Shown here in pieces: positions 16,911-24,982 of a stretch of DNA of 40,143 nucleotides. Below the pieces are notes generated by a model. It did no database searches. It worked only from the letters and a program-made list of their open reading frames with translations, and had not been told where the DNA came from. The position numbers and the translations under genes were made by a program. This stretch comes from Acrocarpospora catenulata (GTDB lineage: Bacteria > Actinomycetota > Actinomycetes > Streptosporangiales > Streptosporangiaceae): the NCBI RefSeq assembly GCF_018476525.1, contig NZ_JAHCST010000079.1, forward strand, positions 1 to 40,143. The letters run 5' to 3'. Position 1 is the stretch's first letter; each line of letters opens with the position of its first letter.

Positions 16911-18458
16911 TCAGGCGCTCCTCTGCGAGACGGTGAGATAGTTCGGGCCGCTGGTGCCGTAGTACTTGTTCACGTCGGCCGCCCCCGTGCGGCTCTTGTC
17001 GACCAGGGTGCCCGCGGTGACCATCGACTTGCCGACCAGCCGGGCCGCGTCCAGCGTCCTGGCCCGCAGCAGCCGGGCCATCGGGTGGTCGCCGAAGGCG
17101 TCCAGGGCGGCGGCCAGGGTCTGCCGTACCCAGCGGGCGTCGCCGAGGGCGGGGACGGCGATCGCGGCGGCGGCCAGGTGCAGGGTGATGGTGACGAACA
17201 GGTCGGCCAGCGCGTGCGGGTCGTCGGTGTAGAGGCGTTGGTCGGCGAAGGCGGGGATGTCGAGGTCGGAGCGGTCGGGGGCGACCAGCAGGCCGTCGTT
17301 GTCCTTGACCAGCAGGCGCAGGCCGCCCTCGCCGAACACCAGGGCCAGGTTCTGCTGGTGGGCCTCCAGCGCGATGCCGTACCGGACGAAGAGCGTGACG
17401 TTCCAGGTGAACAGGATGGTCAGGTAGTCGCGCAGCAGAGCCGCCTGGTCGCCGCCGTAGTGCCGGGCGGCCAGTTCGGCCAGCACCCCGGGGGCGGCCA
17501 GCGCGGCCACCGAGACGATCTCGCCCTCCGGGAGGCGGCGGATCATCCAGGCCAGGTACTCGTGCCCGGCGTGCCCGTAGGTCTGCTCGTCGGCCAGCAG
17601 CACCCGCAGTCCGGGCTCCCGGTCCAGCACCTCGCGGAGCAGCCGTTCGGCCAGCGCGCCGTCCCGCAGGGTGGCCGGTTTGATGGACCGGCGGTTGCGG
17701 GCGCCCAGTGTGCTGGTGGCCAGCGGCAGCTTCAGGTGGGTGCGCGCGTCCACCGCCACCGTGCGCATGGAAAGCGTCGGCCGCACCCGCAGGTACTCCT
17801 CCCGCCCCACGATCCCCCCGGGCAGGCTGGGCACCGCTAGCGGATGCACCGGGAAGAGCACGTGCGAGCGGTCCAGCGACGGCAGCCCGGCCTGGGCGAA
17901 GGTGGGCCAGAAAACCCCGGATCCCGTCACCGTTACCGCGTCCCTGGGCACCGCCGCCCAGCGCAGCTCGAAGTGCGGGGCGAACTCGGGCGCGTACGCC
18001 ACCAACTGCTCGGGGGACAGGCCCAGGCGGCACCTGGCCGTCGGGTAGACCGGGTGGTCCACCCGGGCCGCCAGCACCTCGTACCGGAGCGGGGACGCGC
18101 CGGGGTCGGGGGCGTGCCGGTCGAGCAGGTCCAGCGCGACCAGGGTCTCCCGGCACTCCTGGGCGAAGGCCGCCACCCCCTCGGCGTCCAGCGGGTCGGC
18201 CACCGCGCCCAGCGTGTCCAGCACCTCGGCCAGGGTCAGCTCCTCACCGGGGGCGACCACGAAGTCCTGGAAGAGCCCGGCCAGACCGCCCGGCGTGAGC
18301 CGTACCCGGCGGCCGGACGGCAGCGGAAGCGTCACCCCGCTCCGGTCCCGGGTGAGCCGGGCGGCCAGGCCGCCGTAGTCCTCCCGGAGCAGGGCGTTCA
18401 GCACCCGCGCGGCCAGGTAGCTCTCCCGCTCGTGCAGCGGGGTCACGACAGGAGCCAC
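16911..18458 (-). CDS. NIS siderophore synthetase, IucA/IucC family (first)
   Basis: A 515-residue synthetase of the same family. The signature near the active site reads DHPVYPTARCRLG (residues 134-146) rather than the usual HPxHPxxK form. FPVHPLAVPSLP, RPTLSMRTVAV, THLKLPLATSTLGARNRRSIKP and GIALEAHQQN follow. These residues build the ATP and carboxylate pocket in the family. GTG 18458 is preceded by AAGGAG at 5-nt spacing and overlaps the ATP-grasp gene by 16 nt. GTG 18446 would give a 4-nt GTGA overlap like the other junction, but it has poorer ribosome-binding spacing. Together with the second synthetase it would condense two amide or ester bonds in one siderophore. The product cannot be read from sequence. 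Confidence 0.88.
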   Translation of the reverse strand: MAPVVTPLHERESYLAARVLNALLREDYGGLAARLTRDRSGVTLPLPSGRRVRLTPGGLAGLFQDFVVAPGEELTLAEVLDTLGAVADPLDAEGVAAFAQECRETLVALDLLDRHAPDPGASPLRYEVLAARVDHPVYPTARCRLGLSPEQLVAYAPEFAPHFELRWAAVPRDAVTVTGSGVFWPTFAQAGLPSLDRSHVLFPVHPLAVPSLPGGIVGREEYLRVRPTLSMRTVAVDARTHLKLPLATSTLGARNRRSIKPATLRDGALAERLLREVLDREPGLRVLLADEQTYGHAGHEYLAWMIRRLPEGEIVSVAALAAPGVLAELAARHYGGDQAALLRDYLTILFTWNVTLFVRYGIALEAHQQNLALVFGEGGLRLLVKDNDGLLVAPDRSDLDIPAFADQRLYTDDPHALADLFVTITLHLAAAAIAVPALGDARWVRQTLAAALDAFGDHPMARLLRARTLDAARLVGKSMVTAGTLVDKSRTGAADVNKYYGTSGPNYLTVSQRSA

Positions 18459-19591
18459 GGCTGCTCCTTCCGGAACTTGTCGACGGCGTCGTCCACGGCG
18501 GCCTGATCGGCGGCGATCACCCGGAGCAGGCCCAGGTAGTCGCGGTTGGTGCGGGTGAGCTCGACCCGGTCCCCCACCGCACGGAGGGCATGGTGCCAGA
18601 GGCGCAGGCCGCCCGATTCACCGGCCTGCTCCGGCGGCCCGGCCACGATGACGCCGGACCGGTCGGCCACCAGGCTGACCGCCGCCCCGTGGCCGGTCCC
18701 CGGCGGAGGCACGGGGGCGGGCTCCCCGGCGTGTACCCGGAGGATCCATTCGAAGAGCGGCACACCGAGCAGATCGGCCAGCAGGAAGTCGCAGTTGTCG
18801 CCGATCACCCGGTAGTTGACCTCGATGATCCGCGGCCCGGCGTCGGTCAGCACGTACTCGGTGTGGCAGGCCCCCAGCCCCACCCCCAGCGCCGCCAGCG
18901 CGGCCAGCACGTGCTCGCGCCCGGGTAACTCGGGCGCCCAGTCCAGCCGCTCCTCCACGAAGTACGGCAACGGCCCGAGCGTGGTCCGGTACCCGCCGAG
19001 CACCCGCAGGTCACGGCCGTCGCCCAGGGTCTCCAGGGTGTACAGCGGACCCTCCAGGTACTCCTCGGCCACCAGGGTCTGGCCGGGGCGGCGGTCCCGG
19101 ACGGCGGCCACGGCTCTCTGGAACTCCCCGGGGTCCCTGGCCAGGATCACGTCCTCGCTGGCCACGCCCTCCCGGGGTTTGACCACCACCGGGCCAGGCC
19201 ACGGGGGGAGCGGGTCGCCGGGCGCCAGCCGTACCGAGCGCACGGTCTCCACCCCGGCGGCGGCCAGGGCGCGCCGGGTGAGGGCCTTGTTCTTGGTGCT
19301 CAGGCAGGCCCGCCAGTCCTTGCCGGGCAGGCCGAAGTAGGCGGCGGCCAGCGCGGTCTCGGCCTGCGCGTGGTCGGAGTTGCTGAAGATCACATCCGGC
19401 GGGTGGTGCCGGGCGACCGTGTCGACCAGCGCGCGGACGTCGAGCACGTCGGTCCGGAGGCAGTCCTGCCCCGGGTAGTCTTCGGGGCGGTCGGTCAGGA
19501 TGGTGACGTCCCACCCCAGAGCCGCCGCGGCGGGCAGGAAGCCGGACGTCACCGAATCGGTGGACTTGAGCGTGACAAGGTACAGCCGCAA
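18443..19591 (-). CDS. ATP-grasp ligase, first gene of the NIS siderophore operon (PvsA-like)
   Basis: A 382-residue ATP-grasp protein. The N-terminal Rossmann-like part begins MRLYLVTLKS. The grasp core includes VVVKPREGVASEDV, the adenine-binding LVAEEYLEGPLYTLETL region and the metal-binding IIEVNYRVIGDN loop. ATP-grasp ligases form amide bonds through an acyl phosphate. In vibrioferrin biosynthesis PvsA is an ATP-grasp enzyme working beside two IucA/IucC synthetases and a decarboxylase, exactly the set found here. The start is TTG 19591, preceded by GGGGGAA at 3-nt spacing. No ATG is available in the right place: the frame upstream runs into the iron box. It is the first gene of an iron-boxed operon. 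The carboxylate and amine partners are unknown. Confidence 0.82.
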   Translation of the reverse strand: MRLYLVTLKSTDSVTSGFLPAAAALGWDVTILTDRPEDYPGQDCLRTDVLDVRALVDTVARHHPPDVIFSNSDHAQAETALAAAYFGLPGKDWRACLSTKNKALTRRALAAAGVETVRSVRLAPGDPLPPWPGPVVVKPREGVASEDVILARDPGEFQRAVAAVRDRRPGQTLVAEEYLEGPLYTLETLGDGRDLRVLGGYRTTLGPLPYFVEERLDWAPELPGREHVLAALAALGVGLGACHTEYVLTDAGPRIIEVNYRVIGDNCDFLLADLLGVPLFEWILRVHAGEPAPVPPPGTGHGAAVSLVADRSGVIVAGPPEQAGESGGLRLWHHALRAVGDRVELTRTNRDYLGLLRVIAADQAAVDDAVDKFRKEQPWLLS

Positions 19592-19601
19592 GAGTTCCCC
19601 C

Positions 19602-19620
19602 GAAGGTAAGGCTTACCTAA
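19602..19620 (-). promoter_or_regulatory. IdeR/DmdR-type iron box upstream of the NIS siderophore operon
   Basis: On the minus strand the 19 bases read TTAGGTAAGCCTTACCTTC. This matches 14 of 19 positions of the actinobacterial iron box TTAGGTTAGGCTAACCTAA and keeps the TTAGGT half and the ACCT core. It ends 10 nt before the TTG start of the ATP-grasp gene. Fe2+-bound IdeR/DmdR would be expected to block transcription, so the operon should be induced by iron limitation. The box also faces the divergent nudC gene. Confidence 0.88.
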
Positions 19621-19695
19621 GTAACAGTAGTCGATCACACCTCTGCACCGGGGGAGTTGCCGTTCTTCCCGCAGAGATACGGAAATATAAAGCCT

Positions 19696-20607
19696 GTGGA
19701 GATCTCTGAGGGCCTACTTGGGCCGCTTCTACTCGCCCGCGGCGCCATCGACCGGGCGGCCGTGCTCCGTCAGGACGCCGCCTGGCTGGACCGCGCCTGG
19801 GGCGACGAGAAGACCCGCGTGGTGGTCGTGCACGACGGAGAAACCCTGATCAGGCGGTACGGCGACGAGGCCGAACTGGTCCTGCTGGCGCCAGGGGAGA
19901 CCCCGCCGGGGGAGCGGTACCTGCTCGGCGTGGACAGCGCCAGCGTGGCCTACTTCGCCGTCCAGGGCCCCCTTCCGGAGACCGGCGAGGGAGAACGGGC
20001 CGGGCTCCGCCAGGCCGGGGCCCTGCTCGGCGACCGGGACGCCGGGCTCCTCGTCTACGCCGTCGCCCTGGAAGCCTGGCACGGCTCCCACGAGTTCTGC
20101 CCCCGCTGCGGCACCCGCACCGAGGTCACCGCGGGCGGCCACGTCCGGGTCTGCCCCCAGGACGCCAGCCAGCACTTCCCCCGGGTGGACCCGGCGGTGA
20201 TCATGGCGGTGCGGGACGACGCCGACCGCATCCTGCTCGCCCGGGGCCCCCAGTGGCCGGAGGGCCGCATGTCGGTCCTGGCCGGATTCGTGGAACCCGG
20301 CGAGTCCCTGGAGCAGGCCGTCATGCGCGAGGTCCTGGAGGAGGTCGGGGTGACCGTCACCGCCCCGCGCTACCTGGGCAGCCAGCCCTGGCCTTTCCCG
20401 CGCAGCCTGATGCTCGGCTTCTTCGCCCTCGCCGCCGGCACCGAGCTCACCCCGGATCCCGACGAGATCGCCGAAGCCCGCTGGTTCTCTCGCACCGAAC
20501 TGCTCGCCGCCCTGGACAGCGGCGAACTCCGGCTGCCGCCCCCGGTCTCCATCGCCCGGCGGCTGATCGAGACCTGGTACGGCGAGCCCCTGTCCGGCGA
20601 TTGGTAG
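19696..20607 (+). CDS. nudC: NAD(+) diphosphatase / NADH pyrophosphatase (NudC)
   Basis: A 303-residue Nudix hydrolase that splits NAD(H) into NMN(H) and AMP and can remove NAD caps from RNA. It has an N-terminal domain, a zinc-ribbon-like segment (C135-x2-C138 and a single C153 with D156 at the fourth ligand position), and a Nudix domain containing the GX5EX7REUXEEXGU box (GFVEPGESLE...REVLEEVGV). The NudC-specific SQPWPFP motif follows, distinguishing NADH pyrophosphatases from other Nudix enzymes. GTG 19696 gives the usual family N-terminus. TTG 19657 would extend it by 13 residues, with a G-rich stretch too close to serve as a ribosome-binding site. The stop directly touches the stop of the convergent mycoredoxin gene. 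I believe the CxxD ligand pattern is common in actinobacteria. Confidence 0.92.
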   Translation: MEISEGLLGPLLLARGAIDRAAVLRQDAAWLDRAWGDEKTRVVVVHDGETLIRRYGDEAELVLLAPGETPPGERYLLGVDSASVAYFAVQGPLPETGEGERAGLRQAGALLGDRDAGLLVYAVALEAWHGSHEFCPRCGTRTEVTAGGHVRVCPQDASQHFPRVDPAVIMAVRDDADRILLARGPQWPEGRMSVLAGFVEPGESLEQAVMREVLEEVGVTVTAPRYLGSQPWPFPRSLMLGFFALAAGTELTPDPDEIAEARWFSRTELLAALDSGELRLPPPVSIARRLIETWYGEPLSGDW

Positions 20608-20844
20608 CTATAACCCCAGCCGGGCCTTCACTTCGCGCACGGACGGGTTGGTGGACGCCGTCCCGTCCGGAAACACCACGGTCGGGACGGTACGGTTCCC
20701 GTTGTTGACACTCATCACGAATTCGGCGGCACGCGCGTCCCGCTCGACGTCGATCTCCTGGTAGGCGATGCCCTCCTGGGTCAGCTGGCTCTTCAGCCGC
20801 CTGCAGGGGCCGCACCAGGTGGTGGTGTACACCGTGAGCGCCAT
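20608..20844 (-). CDS. mrx1: Mycoredoxin (glutaredoxin-like, mycothiol-dependent)
   Basis: A 78-residue thioredoxin-fold protein with the redox motif WCGPC (C11, C14) near the N-terminus and the cis-proline and GNRTVPTVVFPDG loop typical of mycoredoxin-1. Mrx1 reduces mycothiol mixed disulfides in actinobacteria, which lack glutathione. Characterised Mrx1 has WCGYC, so CGPC is a variant that looks like thioredoxin. ATG 20844 has AAAGGGA at 5-nt spacing, and a TATAGA -10-like hexamer lies about 11-16 nt upstream. It is convergent with nudC and adjacent to uvrD2 as in mycobacteria. Confidence 0.9.
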   Translation of the reverse strand: MALTVYTTTWCGPCRRLKSQLTQEGIAYQEIDVERDARAAEFVMSVNNGNRTVPTVVFPDGTASTNPSVREVKARLGL

Positions 20845-20904
20845 GTTCGTCCCTTTCTATAGGCGATCATTGGCAACACCGAGAGACCCCGCTGGTGTTC
20901 CCGG

Positions 20905-21828
20905 TCAGCGGGCCAGCCGTGCGATGACCCAGGACTGCACGGCCTCGGCCACCCCCGGCTCCCGATAGAGCGGGCTGCTGTGCTGCGCCCCGGCGATCGC
21001 CCGGATGTTCATCGCCACCCCGACCTCGTTCAGCGCCTGCTTCAGCATCTCGCTCTGGTAGGGCGGCACGAACTCGTCGGTGGAGTGCACGGTGAGCACC
21101 GGCGCGTCCCCCTCGCTGGCGTGGTAGGGGATCTCCATGCTGTTCCAGGTCCGCGGGCACTCGGTCGGCTCGCACTTGCCGGCCAGCGCGATCGCCGAGC
21201 GGCGTAACTTCCGCTGCTCCGGCGTGGCGCCCTCGTCCCCGTCGAAGTACGCGGTGAGCGGCGAGATCACCGGCGAGATCCCGACCACCCCGCGTAACCC
21301 GGGCTGCCCGTTGCCGTAGGTGCCGACCGCGGCCGCGATGTGCCCGCCGGCCGAGAAGCCGATCATCACGTACCGGTCGGGGTCCATGTTGAACTGGGCC
21401 GCGTGCCGCCGCATGGTGGCGATGGCGTTCAGCGCGTCCACCCGCTGGGCCGGCCAGGCGGCGTCCCCCGCCAGCCGGTAGTTGATGTTGATCACCACGT
21501 AGCCGAGCTGGAAGTAGCTCCGGCTCACCTCGGTCATGTACTTCTTGTCGCCGCTGGCCCACCAGCCGCCGTGCACCACGAAGACCGCCGGGCGGCGCAC
21601 GCCGTCCTTCCGCCACCAGACGTCCATGCGCTGCCGGACGTGCTTGCCGTAGGAGAAGGTGCCCTTCTCCTCGGTGGCGGGGAGCGGGACGGGGGATTCG
21701 GATGCGCTGGGAGACGGATCTCCGCCCTTGGTGGTCACCGGAACGGCCGTGTTGGCGGTCGCCGTCGCCGGTGCGGCGAGCAGGACGGTCGCGAGAGCGA
21801 GCGCGCCGACACCAAGGGCTGCTTTCAA
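20905..21828 (-). CDS. Secreted alpha/beta-hydrolase (esterase/lipase-like)
   Basis: A 307-residue hydrolase of the carboxylesterase type related to the hormone-sensitive-lipase/BD-FAE groups. A signal peptide (about residues 2-26) is followed by a Ser/Pro-rich linker (about 34-52) and the catalytic domain. The oxyanion loop is HGGWW (H86), the nucleophile elbow GFSAGGH (S159), and the candidate acid and base are D251 (HSTDEF) and H283 (AQHSSP). Two cysteines (CEPTEC) may form a disulfide. TTG 21828 is chosen because GGGAGGAAGAGG lies just upstream; GTG 21888 would add 20 mostly polar residues and also leave a workable signal peptide. The gene is divergent from uvrD2. The natural substrate is unknown. 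Confidence 0.85.
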   Translation of the reverse strand: MKAALGVGALALATVLLAAPATATANTAVPVTTKGGDPSPSASESPVPLPATEEKGTFSYGKHVRQRMDVWWRKDGVRRPAVFVVHGGWWASGDKKYMTEVSRSYFQLGYVVININYRLAGDAAWPAQRVDALNAIATMRRHAAQFNMDPDRYVMIGFSAGGHIAAAVGTYGNGQPGLRGVVGISPVISPLTAYFDGDEGATPEQRKLRRSAIALAGKCEPTECPRTWNSMEIPYHASEGDAPVLTVHSTDEFVPPYQSEMLKQALNEVGVAMNIRAIAGAQHSSPLYREPGVAEAVQSWVIARLAR

Positions 21829-21912
21829 GGTCCTCTTCCTCCCGAACCGGATCCTGTTTTGCTCGCCGCTGACCGGGTCCTGGGACACGCTTGGTCGGCT
21901 GCTGGAAGGATG

Positions 21913-24003
21913 ATGCCAGCAGACCCGGTCATCGCGCACGTTGGAGAGCGGCTTTTGGACGTATTGGCGGGACTCGATCCGGAACAGCGGGAGGTCGCCC
22001 TGGCGGTCCGCGGCCCGGTCTGCGTGCTGGCCGGGGCCGGCACCGGCAAGACCCGGGCCATCACCCACCGGATCGCGTACGCGGTACAGTCCGGCGCGGC
22101 CGACCAGCAGAGCGTGCTGGCGGTCACCTTCACCAACCGGGCGGCCGGCGAGCTCAAGCAACGGCTCCGCCGGCTGGGCGCGCCCGGCGTGCAGGCCCGC
22201 ACCTTCCACGCGGCGGCCCTGCGCCAGCTCACCTACTTCTGGCCGAGGGTGATCGGCGGCGACCCGCCCCAGGTGGTGGAGTCCAAGCTGCCGCTGCTGG
22301 TGGAGGCCGCCCGGCAGCTGCGCCGCAGCCCCGAGCGGGCCGAACTGCGCGACGTGGCCGGCGAGATCGAGTGGGCCAAGGTCACCCAGATCGGACCGGA
22401 GGACTACCCGGCCGCCGCCGTCAAGGCCCGCCGCACCCCGCCGGTCCCCGCCGAGGAGGTGGCCCGCCTCTACCTGGCGTATGAGGACCTGCGCCGCCGC
22501 CGTCACCTGGTCGACTTCGAGACCATCCTGGAGCTCACCGCCGCCGTGATGACCGAACACCGGGAGGTGGCCGCGCAGATCCGGGCTCAGTACCGGTACT
22601 TCGTGGTGGACGAGTACCAGGACGTCAACCCGCTCCAGAAGCTGCTGCTGGACACCTGGCTGGGCGGGCGGGACGACGTGTGCGTGGTGGGCGACCCCAA
22701 CCAGACCATCTACTCCTTCACCGGCGCCACCCCGCACTACCTGACCAACTTCGCGGTGGAGCACCCCGGGGCCAAGGTGGTCCGCCTGGTCCGCGACTAC
22801 CGGTCGACGCCCGAGGTGGTCTCCCTGGCCAACCGCGTGATGGCCAGGTCGGTGCACCGGCTGGACCTGGTCGCCCAGCGCCCGTCCGGGCCGCAACCGG
22901 TCTTCACCGAGTACGACGACGAGCCCGCCGAGGCGCTCGGGGTGGCCCTGACCGTCAAGAAGCTGATGGCCGACGGCGTGCCAACCCGGGAGATCGCCGT
23001 GCTCTTCCGGATCAACGCCCAGTCGGAGGCGTACGAGCAGGCGTTCGCCGAGTCGGGGGTGCCCTACCTGGTGCGTGGCGCGGAACGCTTCTTCGAGCGG
23101 CCCGAGGTGCGCAAGGCGGTGGTGATGCTGCGCGCCGCGCTCCGCTCCGCCAACGAGGCCGGGCCGCTGGCCCCCGCCGTGCACGACATCCTCTCCGGCG
23201 TCGGCCTCACCCACGAGCCCCCGTCCGGCGTCACGGAACGCGCCCGATGGGAGTCGCTGCGGGCGCTGGCCGACCTGGCCGAGGACCTCGCCGCCACCGG
23301 CGCCGACCTGTCCGCCTTCGTGGCCGAGCTGGAACGCCGGGCCGCCGAGCAGCACGCGCCCGCGCTCGAGGGGGTCACGCTGGCCTCGCTGCACGCCGCC
23401 AAAGGGCTGGAATGGGACGCGGTCTTCCTGGTCGGCGTCCACGACGGCATGCTGCCCATCGTCTACGCCGAGTCCCCCGAGCAGGTGGAGGAGGAACGCC
23501 GTCTGCTCTACGTGGGGGTGACCCGGGCCCGCGAGCACCTCCACCTGTCCTGGGCGCTGGCCCGCACGCCCGCCGCCCGCCGCGCCCGCCGCCCGTCCCG
23601 CTTCCTGGACGGCCTGTCCTCCGCCGCCGCGCCCGCCCCGCGCACCACTGCCCCTGCCCCCGCCGTCCGGCGCCCGCTGGCCGCGCCCGTGCAGTGCAGG
23701 GTCTGCGGGCGCACCCTGGCGGTCGCGGCCGAGCAGAAGCTGGGCCGGTGCGCGGGCTGCCCGGCCCTCTTCGACGAGGCGCTGCTGGAGAGCCTGAAGG
23801 CGTGGCGGGCGGCCACCGCCAAGGAGAGCAAGGTCCCCACGTACGTGATCTTCACGGATGTGACCCTCCAGGCCATCGCCGAGCGGGTGCCCGCCAGTGA
23901 GGCGGCGCTGCTGTCGATTGCGGGCATCGGACGGGTCAAACTAGAGCGATACGGCCAAGCCGTACTGGAGCTTTGCCGGAGGGTGACCCGGGAGGACGTG
24001 TGA
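21913..24003 (+). CDS. uvrD2: ATP-dependent DNA helicase UvrD2 with HRDC domain
   Basis: A 696-residue SF1A helicase matching the length of mycobacterial UvrD2 (about 700). The motor shows Walker A GAGTGKTRA (K46), VTFTNRAAGELKQRL, DEYQDVN (D233, E234), GDPNQTIYSFTGA, LHAAKGLEWDAVFL and LLYVGVTRAREHL. A C-terminal tetracysteine element (C595, C598, C613, C616) and an HRDC domain (about 625-696) mark the UvrD2 subtype rather than UvrD1 or Rep. An Ala/Pro-rich linker (about 570-592) separates motor and tail. ATG 21913 is preferred over ATG 21910 because GGAAGG lies immediately before the latter. The stop overlaps the tesB GTG by 4 nt. The mycobacterial enzyme is an essential helicase; repair or replication-conflict roles follow from the family. 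Confidence 0.93.
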   Translation: MPADPVIAHVGERLLDVLAGLDPEQREVALAVRGPVCVLAGAGTGKTRAITHRIAYAVQSGAADQQSVLAVTFTNRAAGELKQRLRRLGAPGVQARTFHAAALRQLTYFWPRVIGGDPPQVVESKLPLLVEAARQLRRSPERAELRDVAGEIEWAKVTQIGPEDYPAAAVKARRTPPVPAEEVARLYLAYEDLRRRRHLVDFETILELTAAVMTEHREVAAQIRAQYRYFVVDEYQDVNPLQKLLLDTWLGGRDDVCVVGDPNQTIYSFTGATPHYLTNFAVEHPGAKVVRLVRDYRSTPEVVSLANRVMARSVHRLDLVAQRPSGPQPVFTEYDDEPAEALGVALTVKKLMADGVPTREIAVLFRINAQSEAYEQAFAESGVPYLVRGAERFFERPEVRKAVVMLRAALRSANEAGPLAPAVHDILSGVGLTHEPPSGVTERARWESLRALADLAEDLAATGADLSAFVAELERRAAEQHAPALEGVTLASLHAAKGLEWDAVFLVGVHDGMLPIVYAESPEQVEEERRLLYVGVTRAREHLHLSWALARTPAARRARRPSRFLDGLSSAAAPAPRTTAPAPAVRRPLAAPVQCRVCGRTLAVAAEQKLGRCAGCPALFDEALLESLKAWRAATAKESKVPTYVIFTDVTLQAIAERVPASEAALLSIAGIGRVKLERYGQAVLELCRRVTREDV

Positions 24004-24866
24004 ACGCGGCCCTGAAAGAGCTGCTCGACCTGCTCGACCTGGAGCAGATCGAACTCGACATCTTCCGCGGGCGCAGCCCCGAGGAACGCATCCAGCGGGT
24101 CTTCGGCGGGCAGGTGGCGGCCCAGGCGCTGGTCGCGGCCGGCCGTACCGTGCCGGCCGGACGGCAGGTGCACTCGCTGCACGCCTACTTCATCCGGCCG
24201 GGCGACCCGGCCGTCCCGATCGTCTACAACGTGGAACGGGTGCGGGACGGGCGCTCCTTCACCACCCGGCGGGTGGTCGCCATCCAGCACGGCAAGGCGA
24301 TCTTCACCATGTCGGCCTCCTTCCACATCCACGAGGAGGGACTGCATCACCAGGCGGCGATCATGCCCGCCGCGGCGGAACCGGCGACCCTGCCCACCTT
24401 CCAGGAGCGCATGCGCCCCCTGCTCGGCGAGGACCCCGAGTGGGCCGACTGGGTGAACCGCCCCCGCCCGGTGGACGTCCGCTACGTCGACAGCCTCACC
24501 TGGGAGGCCCAGCGGGACCCCCGCCTGATCAGCGCCGAGCACAACGTCTGGTTCCGGTACGACGCCGAGCTGCCCGACGACCCGCTGCTGCACGTGGTGC
24601 TCGCCGCATACGCCTCGGACTACACCCTGGTGGACACCGTGCTGCTGGCGCACGGCCTGGCCTGGGGCGTCTCCGACATCACCGGGGCCTCACTGGACCA
24701 CGCCATGTGGTTCCACGCGCCGCTCCGGGTCGACGACTGGGTCCTGTACGCGCAGGAGTCCCCGTGGTCGGGGAACGCCCGCGGACTGGCCCGCGGCCAG
24801 ATGTTCACGCCCGCAGGGGATCTCGCGGTGTCGGTGGTGCAGGAGTGCATGATCCGGGTGGGCTGA
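24000..24866 (+). CDS. tesB: Acyl-CoA thioesterase II (TesB family)
   Basis: A 288-residue double-hotdog thioesterase that hydrolyses acyl-CoA to free fatty acid and CoA. Motifs are RVFGGQVAAQAL, HAYFIRPGDP, VERVRDGRSF, SDYTLVDTVL and SLDHAMWFHAPLRVDDW, all typical of TesB. The GTG start overlaps the uvrD2 stop by 4 nt and has GGAGGAC at good spacing, so the two genes are co-translated. Its placement next to a helicase gives no functional link. The stop codon is followed after about 30 nt by the AT-rich whiB7 promoter. Confidence 0.9.
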   Translation: MNAALKELLDLLDLEQIELDIFRGRSPEERIQRVFGGQVAAQALVAAGRTVPAGRQVHSLHAYFIRPGDPAVPIVYNVERVRDGRSFTTRRVVAIQHGKAIFTMSASFHIHEEGLHHQAAIMPAAAEPATLPTFQERMRPLLGEDPEWADWVNRPRPVDVRYVDSLTWEAQRDPRLISAEHNVWFRYDAELPDDPLLHVVLAAYASDYTLVDTVLLAHGLAWGVSDITGASLDHAMWFHAPLRVDDWVLYAQESPWSGNARGLARGQMFTPAGDLAVSVVQECMIRVG

Positions 24867-24896
24867 CCCCCGAAAAATCCACAAAATCGCAGGTGG

Positions 24897-24934
24897 AAAA
24901 TAGGTTGCCGGGGTACCGGGTTCACGATTAGGGT
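24897..24934 (+). promoter_or_regulatory. Candidate WhiB7-dependent autoregulated promoter
   Basis: AAAATA at 24897-24902 sits 2 nt upstream of a -35 TTGCCG (24905-24910). An 18-nt spacer and a -10 TAGGGT (24929-24934) follow. An AT-rich block directly next to the -35 is the known recognition feature of WhiB7, whose AT-hook contacts it while the protein binds the vegetative sigma factor. The predicted start is near 24941, giving a whiB7 leader of about 500 nt. Confidence 0.75.
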
Positions 24935-24982
24935 CATGGACAAGTCAGCCGGACGGTCCTGTCCGGCGAAGGGAAATCTGAG

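Noticed and set aside
14296-18156. A single minus-strand 1286-residue protein covering the decarboxylase and the synthetases
   Set aside because: Only its last part is real (decarboxylase). The upstream portion reads both synthetase genes in a shifted frame.
20905-23544. 879-residue minus-strand frame fusing the esterase with sequence opposite uvrD2
   Set aside because: The upstream part is antisense to uvrD2 helicase motifs; the esterase has its own signal peptide and ribosome-binding site near 21828.
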